Counted from the first letter of the stretch, positions 33,829-43,575 are shown. The stretch is DNA of 64,000 nucleotides from an uncultured beta proteobacterium (GCA_903909815.1 CAIVXG010000047.1:38092-102091); one strand, 5' to 3'. Translations and numbers: made by a program. The notes: generated from the sequence alone by a model not told the origin.

Positions 33829-35904
33829 TCATTGGGTGAATTCAGCCAGCCGAGCATGCACTTGCGTCGCGGTGCCCAATTGAAGCACTTCCTGCGCCAG
33901 GACTTGGCAATCGGCCAGCGACAGGCGCCGCACCAGCGCCTTGATCGCGGGAATGGCCGGCACCGAGACCGACAGTTCACGCGCACCCAGTCCGATCAGC
34001 ACCGGCACAGCCATCGCGTCCGAGGCCATGGCGCCGCACACGCCCACCCACTTGCCGTGGCGGGCTGCGCCTTCGCAGGTAAACGCAATCATCTTGAGCA
34101 CGGACGGGTGCAGGCCATCGGCCTTCTTCGCGAGCCGGGGGTGGCCGCGGTCCATCGCCAGCGTGTATTGGGTCAGGTCGTTGGTGCCGATGGAGAAGAA
34201 GTCGGCCTCGCGTGCAAAGTGCTCCGCCATCAGCGCCGCCGAGGGCACCTCGATCATGATGCCAACCTTGAAGTCGGTGTGCCCCGTGGCCGCAGCCTCT
34301 TCAGCGAGCAGGGCCTTGGCCTCACGCAGTTCTTCCAGCGTGGCGATCATCGGAAACATGATGTGCAGCCGCGCCTTGCCTGCCGTGCGCAGGATCGCGC
34401 GCAGCTGCGTGCGAAACATCTGCGGCTGATCCAGGCTCACACGCACACCGCGCAGGCCCAGAAACGGGTTGTCTTCTTTGGGCAGTGGCAGATAGGGCAG
34501 CGGCTTGTCGCCGCCGACATCGAGCGTGCGTATCACCAGCGTGCGCTGTGGGCCCAGGGCAAATGCAACGGCAAGGTAGGCCGCCGCCTGTTCGTCCTCA
34601 TCGGGCGCGGTGTCGCGGTCATCGAACAGGAATTCAGAGCGCAGCAGTCCCACGCCCTCGCCACCCAGCGCCACGGCTTCGCGCGCCTCCTGCGCGTTGC
34701 GCACGTTGGCCACCACTTCGATGCGGAGGCCGTCGGTGGTCCCGGCGGCGTCATGCGCCAGCACTTTTTCCTGTTCGCGGCGAGCGGTCTGAAGAACGAC
34801 GCGTTCATGCGCCAGCGCAAGGTCGGCCGCTGTGGGTTCGTGATGGAGCAGGCCTTGCGCGCCGTCGAGCACGACCAGCGTGCCTTGCGCCAACGCCAAC
34901 GCCGCAGGGTCCACGCCGCACAGGGCCGGGATGCCGAAGGAGCGCGCAAGGATCGCCACATGGCTGGTGGCGCCACCCGTGGTGGTGCAAAAACCCAGCA
35001 GCTTGCTGCGGTCCAGCGCGGCTGTGTCGGAAGGCGTGAGCTCTTCTGCGATCAGGATTGCGCCCTGCGGCAAGTCGATCTGCGCCTGTTTGGCTCCTGC
35101 GAGCAGCACGAGCACGCGCCTGCCCACGTCGCGGATGTCGGCGGCGCGTTCGCGCAGTAGCGCGTTGTGCGCACCTTCCAGACGCTCCAGCCGATCGGAT
35201 ACCTGGCCAAACGCCGCCCGCCAGGCATGGCCCGCGCTTTGGCTCTGGCGCACACCGGTGATGGCCGCCTCCACCAGATCGGGGTCTTGCAGTAGTTCCT
35301 GATGTGCGTCCAGGATCTTGGCGCCAGCCGGGTCGCCCAAGCGCGCCTTGAGCGCCTCAATCTGTGCATGCGCCAGCAGCAAGGCCGCATCCAGCTTGCT
35401 GCGCTCGCGTTCGGGTGACTCGCCGGTTTCGGCGATGACGATCACGTCCTGTCGGTATTGCACGATGGGGCCCACGGCCACACCGGGAGAAGCGCAAACG
35501 CCAACCAGGGCGTTGGCCACAGAGACAGCCGCAGTCCGGGGTTCGGCAGGGGCGGCAACCGGGTCGGGCAGCACGCTCGGCGCTGGCGCCTCGTGTTGTT
35601 CACCACAGCCTTGCGTCAGCAGGGCTGTGAGGGCACGGATCGCTTCGGCCGCGTCAGCACCCGTGGCCTTAACGCGAAGGCTGTCGCCGTGCTGTGTGCC
35701 CAACGCCATGATGGATACCACCGACTTGGCGTTGGCTTCTTCCGCGCCACGCATCAGACGGATCGTCGACTGGTATTTTTTGGCGAGGGCGACCAGCATT
35801 GCAGCCGGTCGCGCATGCAAGCCCGTCGCGTTAGGCAGGTTGATGGCATCGCCCGTCAGGGCTCCGCCGGAAGCGCTTTCAGGCGCGGTTACGGCCGTTG
35901 TCAT
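33829..35904 (-). CDS. HPr-enzyme I fusion, PTS phosphocarrier and PEP-protein phosphotransferase
   Basis: A 691-residue fusion. HPr occupies about residues 15-100 with the phosphohistidine H30 (TGLHARPAAM). After an Ala/Pro-rich linker comes a full enzyme I (about 130-690) with phosphohistidine H315 (GGATSHVAILAR), GVRVSLDQPQMFRTQLRA, the PEP-binding EVPSAALMAE and FFSIGTNDLTQYT regions, and the active-site Cys in GVCGAMASD. It draws phosphate from PEP and passes it to EIIA of the adjacent EIICBA. It starts 6 bp after the nagX stop, so it belongs to the GlcNAc operon. No separate EIIA domain is fused, unlike FPr or multiphosphoryl-transfer proteins. Confidence 0.94.
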   Translation of the reverse strand: MTTAVTAPESASGGALTGDAINLPNATGLHARPAAMLVALAKKYQSTIRLMRGAEEANAKSVVSIMALGTQHGDSLRVKATGADAAEAIRALTALLTQGCGEQHEAPAPSVLPDPVAAPAEPRTAAVSVANALVGVCASPGVAVGPIVQYRQDVIVIAETGESPERERSKLDAALLLAHAQIEALKARLGDPAGAKILDAHQELLQDPDLVEAAITGVRQSQSAGHAWRAAFGQVSDRLERLEGAHNALLRERAADIRDVGRRVLVLLAGAKQAQIDLPQGAILIAEELTPSDTAALDRSKLLGFCTTTGGATSHVAILARSFGIPALCGVDPAALALAQGTLVVLDGAQGLLHHEPTAADLALAHERVVLQTARREQEKVLAHDAAGTTDGLRIEVVANVRNAQEAREAVALGGEGVGLLRSEFLFDDRDTAPDEDEQAAAYLAVAFALGPQRTLVIRTLDVGGDKPLPYLPLPKEDNPFLGLRGVRVSLDQPQMFRTQLRAILRTAGKARLHIMFPMIATLEELREAKALLAEEAAATGHTDFKVGIMIEVPSAALMAEHFAREADFFSIGTNDLTQYTLAMDRGHPRLAKKADGLHPSVLKMIAFTCEGAARHGKWVGVCGAMASDAMAVPVLIGLGARELSVSVPAIPAIKALVRRLSLADCQVLAQEVLQLGTATQVHARLAEFTQ

Positions 35905-35910
35905 GAGGTG

Positions 35911-37026
35911 CTAGAGCTTGATGTAGATGCGCTTCTTGTCCAGGGCGTAGCCCACAAGCCAGCACGACAGCATGAATACCAGGGCCCATACGAAGGAGCC
36001 GGGCTTGTCACCCGCCCACCACTGAAAGCCATGGGCATAAATCCATTCGAACCACGCCTGATTGCCCACATGAGCAGTCCAGAGAATGGTCTGCGCGATT
36101 TCGCTCAGCAGGTAGATAAAGAGCGTATTGCGGCCAAACACTTCAAAGAAGTAGGTCCAGCCGCAGATCTTGCGCAGGTCGATCACATAAACCAGGATTG
36201 CCAGCACGAACAGATCGACGCTTAGGGTGCACAGCACGTAGGAACTGGTCCAGAGCTTCTTGTTGAGAGGAAACGCGTTGCTCCACAAGAGCGCCGCCAT
36301 GAGGAGGACTGCGCCCACCAGCGTCAATTTGCTGATGGTCTCGCTACTTGCGCCCTTGTCTCGCACCAGGCGCGCGGCGAAATAGCCCGCCAGCACGTTC
36401 ACGATGGCGGGTAGGGTGCCCAGAATTCCCTCCGGGTCGAAGGCCATGCCTTCGCCGTGATACATGTGCGCGTCTCCCAGGATCAACTGGTCCAGCTTGA
36501 GCGCGGCGTTGCCGGTGAGTGTGTAGTCACCGAACGAATACATGATCCACCAATAGCCCAGCAAGGCCATTACGCTGAAAACGATGGCGCCACGCGCCCG
36601 TCCGTAATGCAGGATCAGCGAAGCAAAACCGTAGCACAACGCGATGCGCTGCAGCACACCCAGGATGCGCGTCTTCTCCAGCGGCAGCAGCGACAGATGG
36701 CCGGCCTTGTCGAATTCAAAGAACGGGAACCAGTAGAGAAAATAGCCGCACAGAAAGATCAAGGCGGTGCGCGTGCCAATCTTGCGCAGCACCGCGGCGT
36801 TGCCCAAGGTCTGGTATTTTTGCAGCGTGAAAGCCAACGCCGCGCCCACCACGAACAGGAAGCTGGGGAACACCAGATCGGTCAGCGTCAGCCCGTGCCA
36901 GGCTGCGTGCAACAGCGGCGCGTAGGACTTGTCGTCGCTGATCGACATGTTGACGACGATCATGAGCGTGAGCGTGAGCCCACGCATCACGTCGATCGCC
37001 TGGGACCGCTGCGGCACTGTGCTCAT
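35911..37026 (-). CDS. nagX: NagX-type heparan-alpha-glucosaminide N-acetyltransferase-like membrane protein
   Basis: A 371-residue protein with about ten hydrophobic segments of the HGSNAT/YeiB-like acyltransferase group. It shows RSQAIDVMRGLTLTLMIVVN, the conserved LTDLVFPSFLFVVGAALAF and, later, GRNTLFIYLLSEI. Bacterial NagX proteins occur in chitin-utilisation loci, where transport or acetylation of amino sugars is suspected. The start overlaps the SGNH hydrolase stop by four bases, and HPr-EI follows after 6 bp. Confidence 0.88.
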   Translation of the reverse strand: MSTVPQRSQAIDVMRGLTLTLMIVVNMSISDDKSYAPLLHAAWHGLTLTDLVFPSFLFVVGAALAFTLQKYQTLGNAAVLRKIGTRTALIFLCGYFLYWFPFFEFDKAGHLSLLPLEKTRILGVLQRIALCYGFASLILHYGRARGAIVFSVMALLGYWWIMYSFGDYTLTGNAALKLDQLILGDAHMYHGEGMAFDPEGILGTLPAIVNVLAGYFAARLVRDKGASSETISKLTLVGAVLLMAALLWSNAFPLNKKLWTSSYVLCTLSVDLFVLAILVYVIDLRKICGWTYFFEVFGRNTLFIYLLSEIAQTILWTAHVGNQAWFEWIYAHGFQWWAGDKPGSFVWALVFMLSCWLVGYALDKKRIYIKL

Positions 37027-37751
37027 TGATGTTTGAGAGCCGTGGCAATCGCCTTGTGTCCTGCGGACGCAGCAGCTATCGCTTTGTCCACCAGCGCGAT
37101 CATGACCTTGTAGCCGGCTGCATTCGGATGCACACCGTCTTCAGAGTAGGCCTTGCTCAGGCCGGGGCGCTCGTCCACCATGGCGCCGTAGTAGTCCACG
37201 TAGATCAGATGCTGGCGCTTGGCATAGTCCTGCAGCAACTGGTTCAGGGCAGCGATCTGCGGCGCCGGGCGCGCCGCGTCGTTCCAATAGAAACCGGCAG
37301 CGGGAAGCACCGAGCACAGCACCACCTTGATGCCGTTGGCCTTGGCCAGGTCCACCATCGAGGCAATGTTGTCCACGATCATTTCATTGGTGGACGTGCC
37401 GGTGTTGCCGGCGATGTCGTTGGTGCCGGCCAGGATCACCACCACCCGGGGCTTGAGTGCAATCACGTCGGGGCGAAAGCGCAAGAGCATCTGCGGCGAG
37501 GTCTGGCCGCTGATGCCGCGGTTGATCCGGGTCTTGTTGAAGTAGGACTTGGTCCAGAACTCGGTGATCGAGTCGCCCATGAACACCACGCGCTGCTCGC
37601 CCCTGGATGGCAGGCCGTCCTGGGCGTTGGCGCTACGGTAGGCAGCCAGATTGGGCCAGTCCATCTTGGCGTCGTCGGCCTCGGTTGCCAACGCCTGCCC
37701 CATGCACAGCCCCACTAACACCAGACTCAACCAGGTTTTCAATGATTTCAT
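37023..37751 (-). CDS. secreted SGNH/GDSL-family hydrolase
   Basis: A 242-residue protein with a signal peptide (MKSLKTWLSLVLVGLCMGQALA). The SGNH blocks are visible: block I VVFMGDSITEFW (Ser), block III LAGTNDIAGN (Asn) and block V DGVHPNAAGY (Asp/His). It is probably periplasmic. Its place between the TonB receptor and NagX suggests a carbohydrate ester or acetyl substrate on chitin-derived sugars, which is an inference from context. Confidence 0.87.
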   Translation of the reverse strand: MKSLKTWLSLVLVGLCMGQALATEADDAKMDWPNLAAYRSANAQDGLPSRGEQRVVFMGDSITEFWTKSYFNKTRINRGISGQTSPQMLLRFRPDVIALKPRVVVILAGTNDIAGNTGTSTNEMIVDNIASMVDLAKANGIKVVLCSVLPAAGFYWNDAARPAPQIAALNQLLQDYAKRQHLIYVDYYGAMVDERPGLSKAYSEDGVHPNAAGYKVMIALVDKAIAAASAGHKAIATALKHQ

Positions 37752-37759
37752 ACCGCTCC

Positions 37760-37798
37760 AAAATTGATGATCCCCGCCGCGTTGTCGCGGCGGGGATC
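37760..37798 (-). terminator. intrinsic terminator or attenuator after the TonB receptor gene
   Basis: A perfect 13-bp stem GATCCCCGCCGCG (37769-37781) with loop TTGT and the mirror arm at 37786-37798 lies 12 bp beyond the receptor stop codon. On the minus strand it is followed by ATCAATTTT. It would lower expression of the hydrolase-nagX-ptsI-nagE genes relative to the receptor. Confidence 0.7.
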
Positions 37799-37810
37799 GA
37801 TCGACTCTTC

Positions 37811-40480
37811 TTACAGCTTGTAGCTTAGTCCCAACAACATTTGGCGACCATATTGATGGAACTCCTTCAGCGCAGTGATGCCATCGACCGTCTGCGTCGT
37901 CACGTAGGGCGTGTTGAACATATTGTTGACCTGGAACAGTACACCCAGGCCCTTGAATTGCCCCGACTGCATTTCATAGCCGATCTGAAAGTCCGTGATC
38001 TTCTCTGGCCTGATCGTGTCCACCACGTATTTGAACGCGTTGTGGCGCGTCGCGTCGAAGCCCGAACGGTAGCGCTGCGCAATGCGCGCCTGGAATCCAC
38101 TCTTTTCATAGTAGGCGGTCAGACCCCAAACGTCGCCGGACAAGCCATCGAGAGTCGTATTGGTGGCGGCGCCCGTCGCGTCGGTTCCTGGCAGGTTGCT
38201 GGAAGTACTCGAATAGCTGCCCAGTAGCCCGAATCCGTCGAGGGAATTGCTAAGCAATTCTCCGCCCAGCGATCCGCTCAATTCAAGTCCTTTGACAAAG
38301 CCGCCGTTGGTGTTCGTCGGCGTTGTCATGGTGCCCAGGTTGCTAATCGGCTTGATCGCCGATGGGTTGGTGAAGTGGGAGAAATCGTACTGGACGTCTT
38401 TGGTGATGATCCCCGACGTGATCTGTTTATAAAACCCGGCAACGGCCGCGTAGCTGCTCTTGCTGAAATATTTCTCCAGCGACAGGTCAAAGGCATTGGC
38501 GCGCCATGGCTTGAGTTCTTGATTGCCGCCGCTGCCATACCACTGGTGGTCAACGTCACTCACCGATGCCGTCGTGCCCGCACGCATGTCAGCCAAGTTG
38601 GGACGCGCCACCTGCTTGGCAATACCCAGACGCATCAGGGTCTGCTTGCCAAGGTCTCCGATCAGGTTCAGGCTGGGCAGCACGTCGGTGTAGCTTGTGC
38701 CGCCGGTTGTGGGCGTCAGATTGCCATTGTTGTCGTCATACAGCCCAGTGGCGGTTTGCTTGGCGTTCACGAGCTGAACCCCAACGTTGCCGCGGAACGG
38801 GATTTTCGCCTCAAAATCCAGGTTGAACTTGGCGAACGCTGTCGTCACTTTTTCGTCCACGCCCCAGTTCCATTTCGGACTCTTTGGATCCGATGGGCTT
38901 GCGGAATAGGCGCCACTGTTGAACGCATCCATCACGTTGAAACTGATCATGCTGGGAACGCCGACAAAGCCCATGTTGACCGGAGACTTCAGGATTCCCG
39001 CAGGTATTGACGCGCACACGCCCACATTGCAATCGGTGGTGTTGTTCAGGTTGTAATTGGTACCGACATCGTTCAGGTTCTTGCTGCGCTCGGAATACAG
39101 GAGGCCGGTATCGACGCCGCTTATCGGCCCCCAGTCGAGTTCGCGCCGCCCCGACAGGCGCGCCGACTTCATCTCGTCCTTGACATCGACAACGGACCCA
39201 TAGCCGCCGCCGCCCCACCAAGCTGAGCTCAACTGGAAATTCGACGCCTTGCCAAAGTTGAAGGGTGTGGTGATCGAACCAAAACTTGAAAAGTTCGACG
39301 GGAAGCGCACGTCCATGGTGGTCGGTGTGGGGCTGGTCGCGTAGGCCTCGCCGATGAATTCGTGGCGTTTTGCGTTTGAATAGCTCAGATCGGTCGTGGC
39401 CGTCCATTTGTCGAACTTGGTTTCGGTGTTCCAACCGATCGCATTCACCTTGTCGTCGCGGTTGTCCTGACGCTGGGTCACGAACGGCGTGATGTTGGCA
39501 ATGGTTCCTCCGCCATTCGAGTTCGCGAGGGCGGTCCAGTTCGGCGTGGTGCCGTTCGACCAGTCGTTCCAGTAGGCAATCAATTCGCGTCCGTTCATGC
39601 GTTGCTTGAATTGCGAGGAAAAAATGTCGATCTGGCTGTGAAAGTTCTTGTTGGGCTTGTATTCAAATACGGCCATGAAGCCGTCGCGCACTGCCTGCGT
39701 TGACGCCACTCCCGTCTCCAGAGCATCGAACGCGTGGGTCGAACCCGGAAGCCCATCCACGGTACCGCAACAATTGGTCAAATAGTCTCCGGTGCCGAAG
39801 TCCCAGGGGTTCATGTATTTCTTTAACGTGGGACTGTCGAGGTGGGCAAAGCCCAGCGCGACGCCGATGGTGCGGTCGGCAAATTGGTCGATATAGGATG
39901 CGCTCAGGCGCGCGCCGGCGGCACTGTTGCCGGGAATGATCTCGCCGAGCGAGTTCTTTTCCATGCGTACGTTCAGATTCACCTGCCGATCTTTGTAGTC
40001 AAGCGGACGCACCGTCTGCAGGTTCACCGTGCCAGAGAGCCCTTGGGAGCCAAGAGCGGCGTCGGGGGTCTTGTAAACCGTGGCGGAGTTGACCAATTCG
40101 GACGGGAATTGGTCGTATTCGAATGAGCGGTCGTCACCCGTGCTCACCATCTCGCGGCCGTTGAGCAGCGTCACGCCGAATTTTGGCGCCATGCCGCGGA
40201 TGGACAGCACCTGAGCCCGACCGTCGACGCGCTGCGCCGCAATTCCGGGTAAGCGCGCCAGGGACTCGGCGATGCTGGTGTCGGGCAGTTTGCCGATGTC
40301 TTCGGCCGTGACCACCTCAACGATCGAATCGGAGTTCTTCTTGATGGCGATCGAATTCTCAATGCTGCCGCGAATGCCTGTGACCACCACCGTATTCAGG
40401 TTGGAAGCATCTTGCGCGTAGGCCGCGCTCATGATGACGAGCGCCACGGCGGAGGCGATGGGGGTGCGATGGAGTTTCAT
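37811..40480 (-). CDS. TonB-dependent receptor, probably for chitooligosaccharides
   Basis: An 889-residue outer-membrane receptor. After a signal peptide (ends AAYAQ) a TonB-box-like NTVVVTGIRGSI precedes the plug, which contains VEVVTAEDIGKLPDTSIAE and LPGIAAQRVDGRAQVLSIRGM. The barrel follows and the protein ends in a terminal aromatic strand QMLLGLSYKL. It belongs to the large carbohydrate-type TonB receptors that contain the IAESLARLPG plug motif. The neighbouring hexosaminidase and nag genes point to chitin fragments as ligand. Confidence 0.92.
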   Translation of the reverse strand: MKLHRTPIASAVALVIMSAAYAQDASNLNTVVVTGIRGSIENSIAIKKNSDSIVEVVTAEDIGKLPDTSIAESLARLPGIAAQRVDGRAQVLSIRGMAPKFGVTLLNGREMVSTGDDRSFEYDQFPSELVNSATVYKTPDAALGSQGLSGTVNLQTVRPLDYKDRQVNLNVRMEKNSLGEIIPGNSAAGARLSASYIDQFADRTIGVALGFAHLDSPTLKKYMNPWDFGTGDYLTNCCGTVDGLPGSTHAFDALETGVASTQAVRDGFMAVFEYKPNKNFHSQIDIFSSQFKQRMNGRELIAYWNDWSNGTTPNWTALANSNGGGTIANITPFVTQRQDNRDDKVNAIGWNTETKFDKWTATTDLSYSNAKRHEFIGEAYATSPTPTTMDVRFPSNFSSFGSITTPFNFGKASNFQLSSAWWGGGGYGSVVDVKDEMKSARLSGRRELDWGPISGVDTGLLYSERSKNLNDVGTNYNLNNTTDCNVGVCASIPAGILKSPVNMGFVGVPSMISFNVMDAFNSGAYSASPSDPKSPKWNWGVDEKVTTAFAKFNLDFEAKIPFRGNVGVQLVNAKQTATGLYDDNNGNLTPTTGGTSYTDVLPSLNLIGDLGKQTLMRLGIAKQVARPNLADMRAGTTASVSDVDHQWYGSGGNQELKPWRANAFDLSLEKYFSKSSYAAVAGFYKQITSGIITKDVQYDFSHFTNPSAIKPISNLGTMTTPTNTNGGFVKGLELSGSLGGELLSNSLDGFGLLGSYSSTSSNLPGTDATGAATNTTLDGLSGDVWGLTAYYEKSGFQARIAQRYRSGFDATRHNAFKYVVDTIRPEKITDFQIGYEMQSGQFKGLGVLFQVNNMFNTPYVTTQTVDGITALKEFHQYGRQMLLGLSYKL

Positions 40481-40704
40481 ATCTTCCTTTTCAAAAATAT
40501 CAAGGGTGTGCCCATGCGAAGGCGCGTCCCGTGAGCATCAACAAAACCATTCCTCTGAACCCATACCAATGCGGTCAGAGGAAAATTCAATGCCAAAATG
40601 ATACGCATCGATTGCGTACCACTTTCGCGGTATTAAGATGCCACTATGCTACCAATTGGAATCGATTACAAGCCGGTTTCATAAAAAATGGGTGCGGATT
40701 TACC

Positions 40705-41715
40705 CTAGTGCGTGCGCGTCACCTTGGCCAAGTGGCGCGGCTGATCCGGGTTCATGCTGCGGGCGCGCGCCAGAGCCTCCACCATCGGGTAGAAACTCTG
40801 AATCACCGAGATCGGATCCAGTTCGACCGAGTCCGCATCGATCACGGGCAGGTTGGCGCCGGGTGTGCCGTGGGGCGCAGCCAGCAAAACCTGTGCACCC
40901 CGGCCCCGCATTTCGTCGGCCAGTGCGATCAGGCCTGCCTGCGCCGGACCGCGCGGCGCAAACACCAGCAAGGGATAGCCTTCATCGATCAGTGCCATGG
41001 GACCGTGTTTGACTTCAGCGCCAGAGAATGCCTCGGCCTGGATGCCGCAGGTCTCCTTGAACTTCAGCGCCGCCTCCATCGCCACGGGCAGCCCGGTGCC
41101 GCGGCCGATCACGAACAATCGGTCCACTTTGCGCAGCGCATCCACCGCCAGCGACCAATCGGCGTTGGCGGCACGTGACAGGGTTCCGGGCAAGGCGGAC
41201 AGGGCCGCGTGCAACGCCAGGTCCTGCTGCCAGGCGGCGACCACGCGCGCGCCCGCCACCAGTTGCGTGATGAAACTCTTGGTCGCCGCCACGCTGGTTT
41301 CAGCGCCCGCGTGCAAGGGGAAAACCCACTGCGAAGCCTGCGCCAAGGGCGAATTCGGGTCGTTCACAAAGGCGGCCGTGCAGGCGCCGCCCGCGGAAAA
41401 GAAGCGCATCGGCGCCACCAGGTCGGGGCTTTGCCCGGACTGCGAAAACGCCATCGATACCAGGCCCGCACACTGGATTTGCGACTGGTACAGCGTTACC
41501 AGAGACATCGGCAGCGAGGTGACCAGCCGCCCCAGGCGCGCCATGATGAGATAGGCCATGAAGTGCGCGGCGTGGTCGGAACTGCCACGCGCCACGGTCA
41601 GGATGGAGCCGGGATTGCGCGCGCGCAGGTAGGCGCCGAAGTCGTTGTATTCGCGGTCGTTGTGCGTCAACTGCCGGGCCACGGCAGCAGGTGCTTCCCG
41701 GGCCTCATTCAGCAT
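40705..41715 (-). CDS. SIS-domain glucosamine-6-phosphate deaminase (NagB-II type)
   Basis: A 336-residue double-SIS protein related to the isomerase half of GlmS: LTVARGSSDHAAHFMAYL (first SIS), AFSQSGQSPDLVAPM, then FVIGRGTGLPVAMEAALKFKE and AEVKHGPMALIDEGY (second SIS). It has no glutaminase domain, as expected for NagB-II, which converts glucosamine-6-phosphate to fructose-6-phosphate and ammonia. Start: ATG 41715 is used; a TTG at 41727 has a better spaced GGGAG ribosome site and may be the true start. It overlaps the end of nagA. Confidence 0.88.
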   Translation of the reverse strand: MLNEAREAPAAVARQLTHNDREYNDFGAYLRARNPGSILTVARGSSDHAAHFMAYLIMARLGRLVTSLPMSLVTLYQSQIQCAGLVSMAFSQSGQSPDLVAPMRFFSAGGACTAAFVNDPNSPLAQASQWVFPLHAGAETSVAATKSFITQLVAGARVVAAWQQDLALHAALSALPGTLSRAANADWSLAVDALRKVDRLFVIGRGTGLPVAMEAALKFKETCGIQAEAFSGAEVKHGPMALIDEGYPLLVFAPRGPAQAGLIALADEMRGRGAQVLLAAPHGTPGANLPVIDADSVELDPISVIQSFYPMVEALARARSMNPDQPRHLAKVTRTH

Positions 41716-42835
41716 CTGTGTGTTCAATCGAACTCCCTTCAAGCCAAACATCCATCAATTTCAAATCCCGGTCCAGCCGCACGACGTCGCCCCAGGCGCC
41801 CGTACTCAGGCGGCCGCGATCGGTCACACCCAGGTAATCGGCGGCGTGGGTCGAGACGTGGCGCGAGGCGTCGCTCAGCGACAGGCCCAGGCCATCCACC
41901 AGGTTGCGCAGCGCCTGGTCCATGGTGAGCGTGGAGCCGGCCAAGGTTCCGTCCGGCAGGCGCACGCCTCCCAGGCATTTGGTGACGGTGTGACGCCCAA
42001 GCCGGTACTCGCCGTCGGGCATGCCCGCAGCAGCGGTGGAATCGGTCACGCAGTACAGCCCCGGAATGGCGCGCAGCGCCACACGGATGGCGCCGGGATG
42101 CACATGGATCAGGTCCGGAATGATTTCGGCAAACTGCGCGTGCGCCAGCGCCGCCCCCACCATTCCTGGGGTGCGGTGGTGCAGTGGGGTCATGGCGTTG
42201 AACAAATGCGTGAAACTTCCCGCCCCTTTGCTCAAAGCCTGTTTCCCGTCTTCGTAGTTGCCCGCCGAGTGCCCGATTTGCACCCGAAAACCGGCCGCGC
42301 ACAGGGATTCGATCAGATCCATGTTGCCCGGTACTTCCGGCGCCAGGGTGACCACGCGGATCGGGAACAGCGCATGCCAGCGCTGCAATTCACTCGCCAC
42401 CATGGGGCGCGTGAAGTCCGGCTGCGCACCCAGTTTTTCCTGGCTGATGTAGGGCCCTTCCAGGTGCACGCCCAGCACCCTGGCGCCCGCCGCGCTGCGC
42501 TGCAAACCCAGCGCGTGCATGGCCGCAAAGGCCGCGTCCAGATCGACCACAGGGGCGGTCATGGTGGTGGCGAGCATGGCCGTCGTCCCATGGCGTGCGT
42601 GCACCTCGCTGACGCGGCGCAGAGCGTCGCCTCCTTCCATGATGTCGTGGCCGCCGCCGCCGTGCACATGCAGGTCGATGAAGCCCGGCAACAGCAAAGG
42701 GCACGAGGCCGCACGCACCTCACGCTCGTGCACCGGTTCGCCCCGCAGCTCGGCGATCCGGCCGTCGTCACCGAACGTCATCACACCGCGCAAAAAGCCC
42801 TGCGGCGTCAGGATATGGCCTTCGAGCTGCCTCAT
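41705..42835 (-). CDS. nagA: N-acetylglucosamine-6-phosphate deacetylase
   Basis: A 376-residue amidohydrolase. It has the metal-binding HVHGGGGHDIMEGG, HLEGPYI with the conserved Glu, the later His motif QIGHSAGNYED, and HLFNAMTPLHHRTPG followed by VTDSTAAAG with the catalytic Asp. It removes acetate from GlcNAc-6-phosphate made by NagE, feeding the deaminase encoded next. The start overlaps the regulator stop by four bases and the end overlaps the deaminase start. Confidence 0.95.
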   Translation of the reverse strand: MRQLEGHILTPQGFLRGVMTFGDDGRIAELRGEPVHEREVRAASCPLLLPGFIDLHVHGGGGHDIMEGGDALRRVSEVHARHGTTAMLATTMTAPVVDLDAAFAAMHALGLQRSAAGARVLGVHLEGPYISQEKLGAQPDFTRPMVASELQRWHALFPIRVVTLAPEVPGNMDLIESLCAAGFRVQIGHSAGNYEDGKQALSKGAGSFTHLFNAMTPLHHRTPGMVGAALAHAQFAEIIPDLIHVHPGAIRVALRAIPGLYCVTDSTAAAGMPDGEYRLGRHTVTKCLGGVRLPDGTLAGSTLTMDQALRNLVDGLGLSLSDASRHVSTHAADYLGVTDRGRLSTGAWGDVVRLDRDLKLMDVWLEGSSIEHTDAE

Positions 42836-43575
42836 CCGTCACGCCTCATTTCAGCGATAAAGTCGTAGTAGTCGCTGCGGCAGTAGGAGTGCGTGAGCTC
42901 TACGGCCTGCCCCGTCTCCAGGTAACCGATGCGGGTGATGAACAGCACCGCTTGCCTATCCGGTATTCCCAGCTGTTCGGCGAGCCGCGGCTGCGCGTTC
43001 AGCGCCCGGATGTGCTGCAAGGCGCGCACGGGGGCCTGATGGGTGAGATTCAGATGCTCGTAGAGCGAGCCTTCCACAGCCATCGGATGGGGCAGCACGT
43101 GTTGTGGCAGCACGCTGATTTCCAGCGCCATCACCACATCGTCGGCCAAACGCAAGCGCTCCAGGCGTGCAACTTTTTCGCCCGACGACAGACCCAGGCT
43201 CATTTGCTCGTCGATCTTGGCCAGCACGATATTGCGATGCAGCCAGCGCGACGAGGGCGTGTAGCCACGGTGGCGCAGCTCCTCCGAAAAACTCTTCAGA
43301 TGCGACAGCGGCTGTTCAAAGCGCGGGGCAATGTAGTTGCCCGAACCACGCCGGCGAATAACCAGCCCCTGCTCCACCAACTGGTCAATGGCCGAGCGCG
43401 CCGTCACGCGCGACACGTCCAGCGACTCTGCCAGCAGCCGCTCCGAGGGCAGGGCTTCGTCGGGCTTGTAGCGGCCGTCGCGGATGCTTTGCCCCAGCTT
43501 GCGGGCAAGCTGCATGTAAAGCGGTGAACTGTCGCGCGTATCAGGCTTGAATTCAAAGACATCGCTCTGGCTCAT
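42832..43575 (-). CDS. GntR/HutC-family repressor of amino-sugar genes (NagR/NagQ-like)
   Basis: A 247-residue regulator. It has an N-terminal GntR winged helix (about 20-85; YKPDEALPSERLLAESLDVSRV) and a C-terminal UTRA ligand-binding domain (about 105-240; SSRWLHRNIVLAKI, ARLERLRLADDVVMALE, YLETGQAVELTHSYCRSDYY). The start at 43575 (MSQSDVFEF) is preferred over a long unrelated N-terminal extension. The family senses GlcN-6-P or GlcNAc-6-P and represses nag genes (DasR, NagR). It is first in the nagR-nagA-deaminase operon. Confidence 0.92.
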   Translation of the reverse strand: MSQSDVFEFKPDTRDSSPLYMQLARKLGQSIRDGRYKPDEALPSERLLAESLDVSRVTARSAIDQLVEQGLVIRRRGSGNYIAPRFEQPLSHLKSFSEELRHRGYTPSSRWLHRNIVLAKIDEQMSLGLSSGEKVARLERLRLADDVVMALEISVLPQHVLPHPMAVEGSLYEHLNLTHQAPVRALQHIRALNAQPRLAEQLGIPDRQAVLFITRIGYLETGQAVELTHSYCRSDYYDFIAEMRRDG

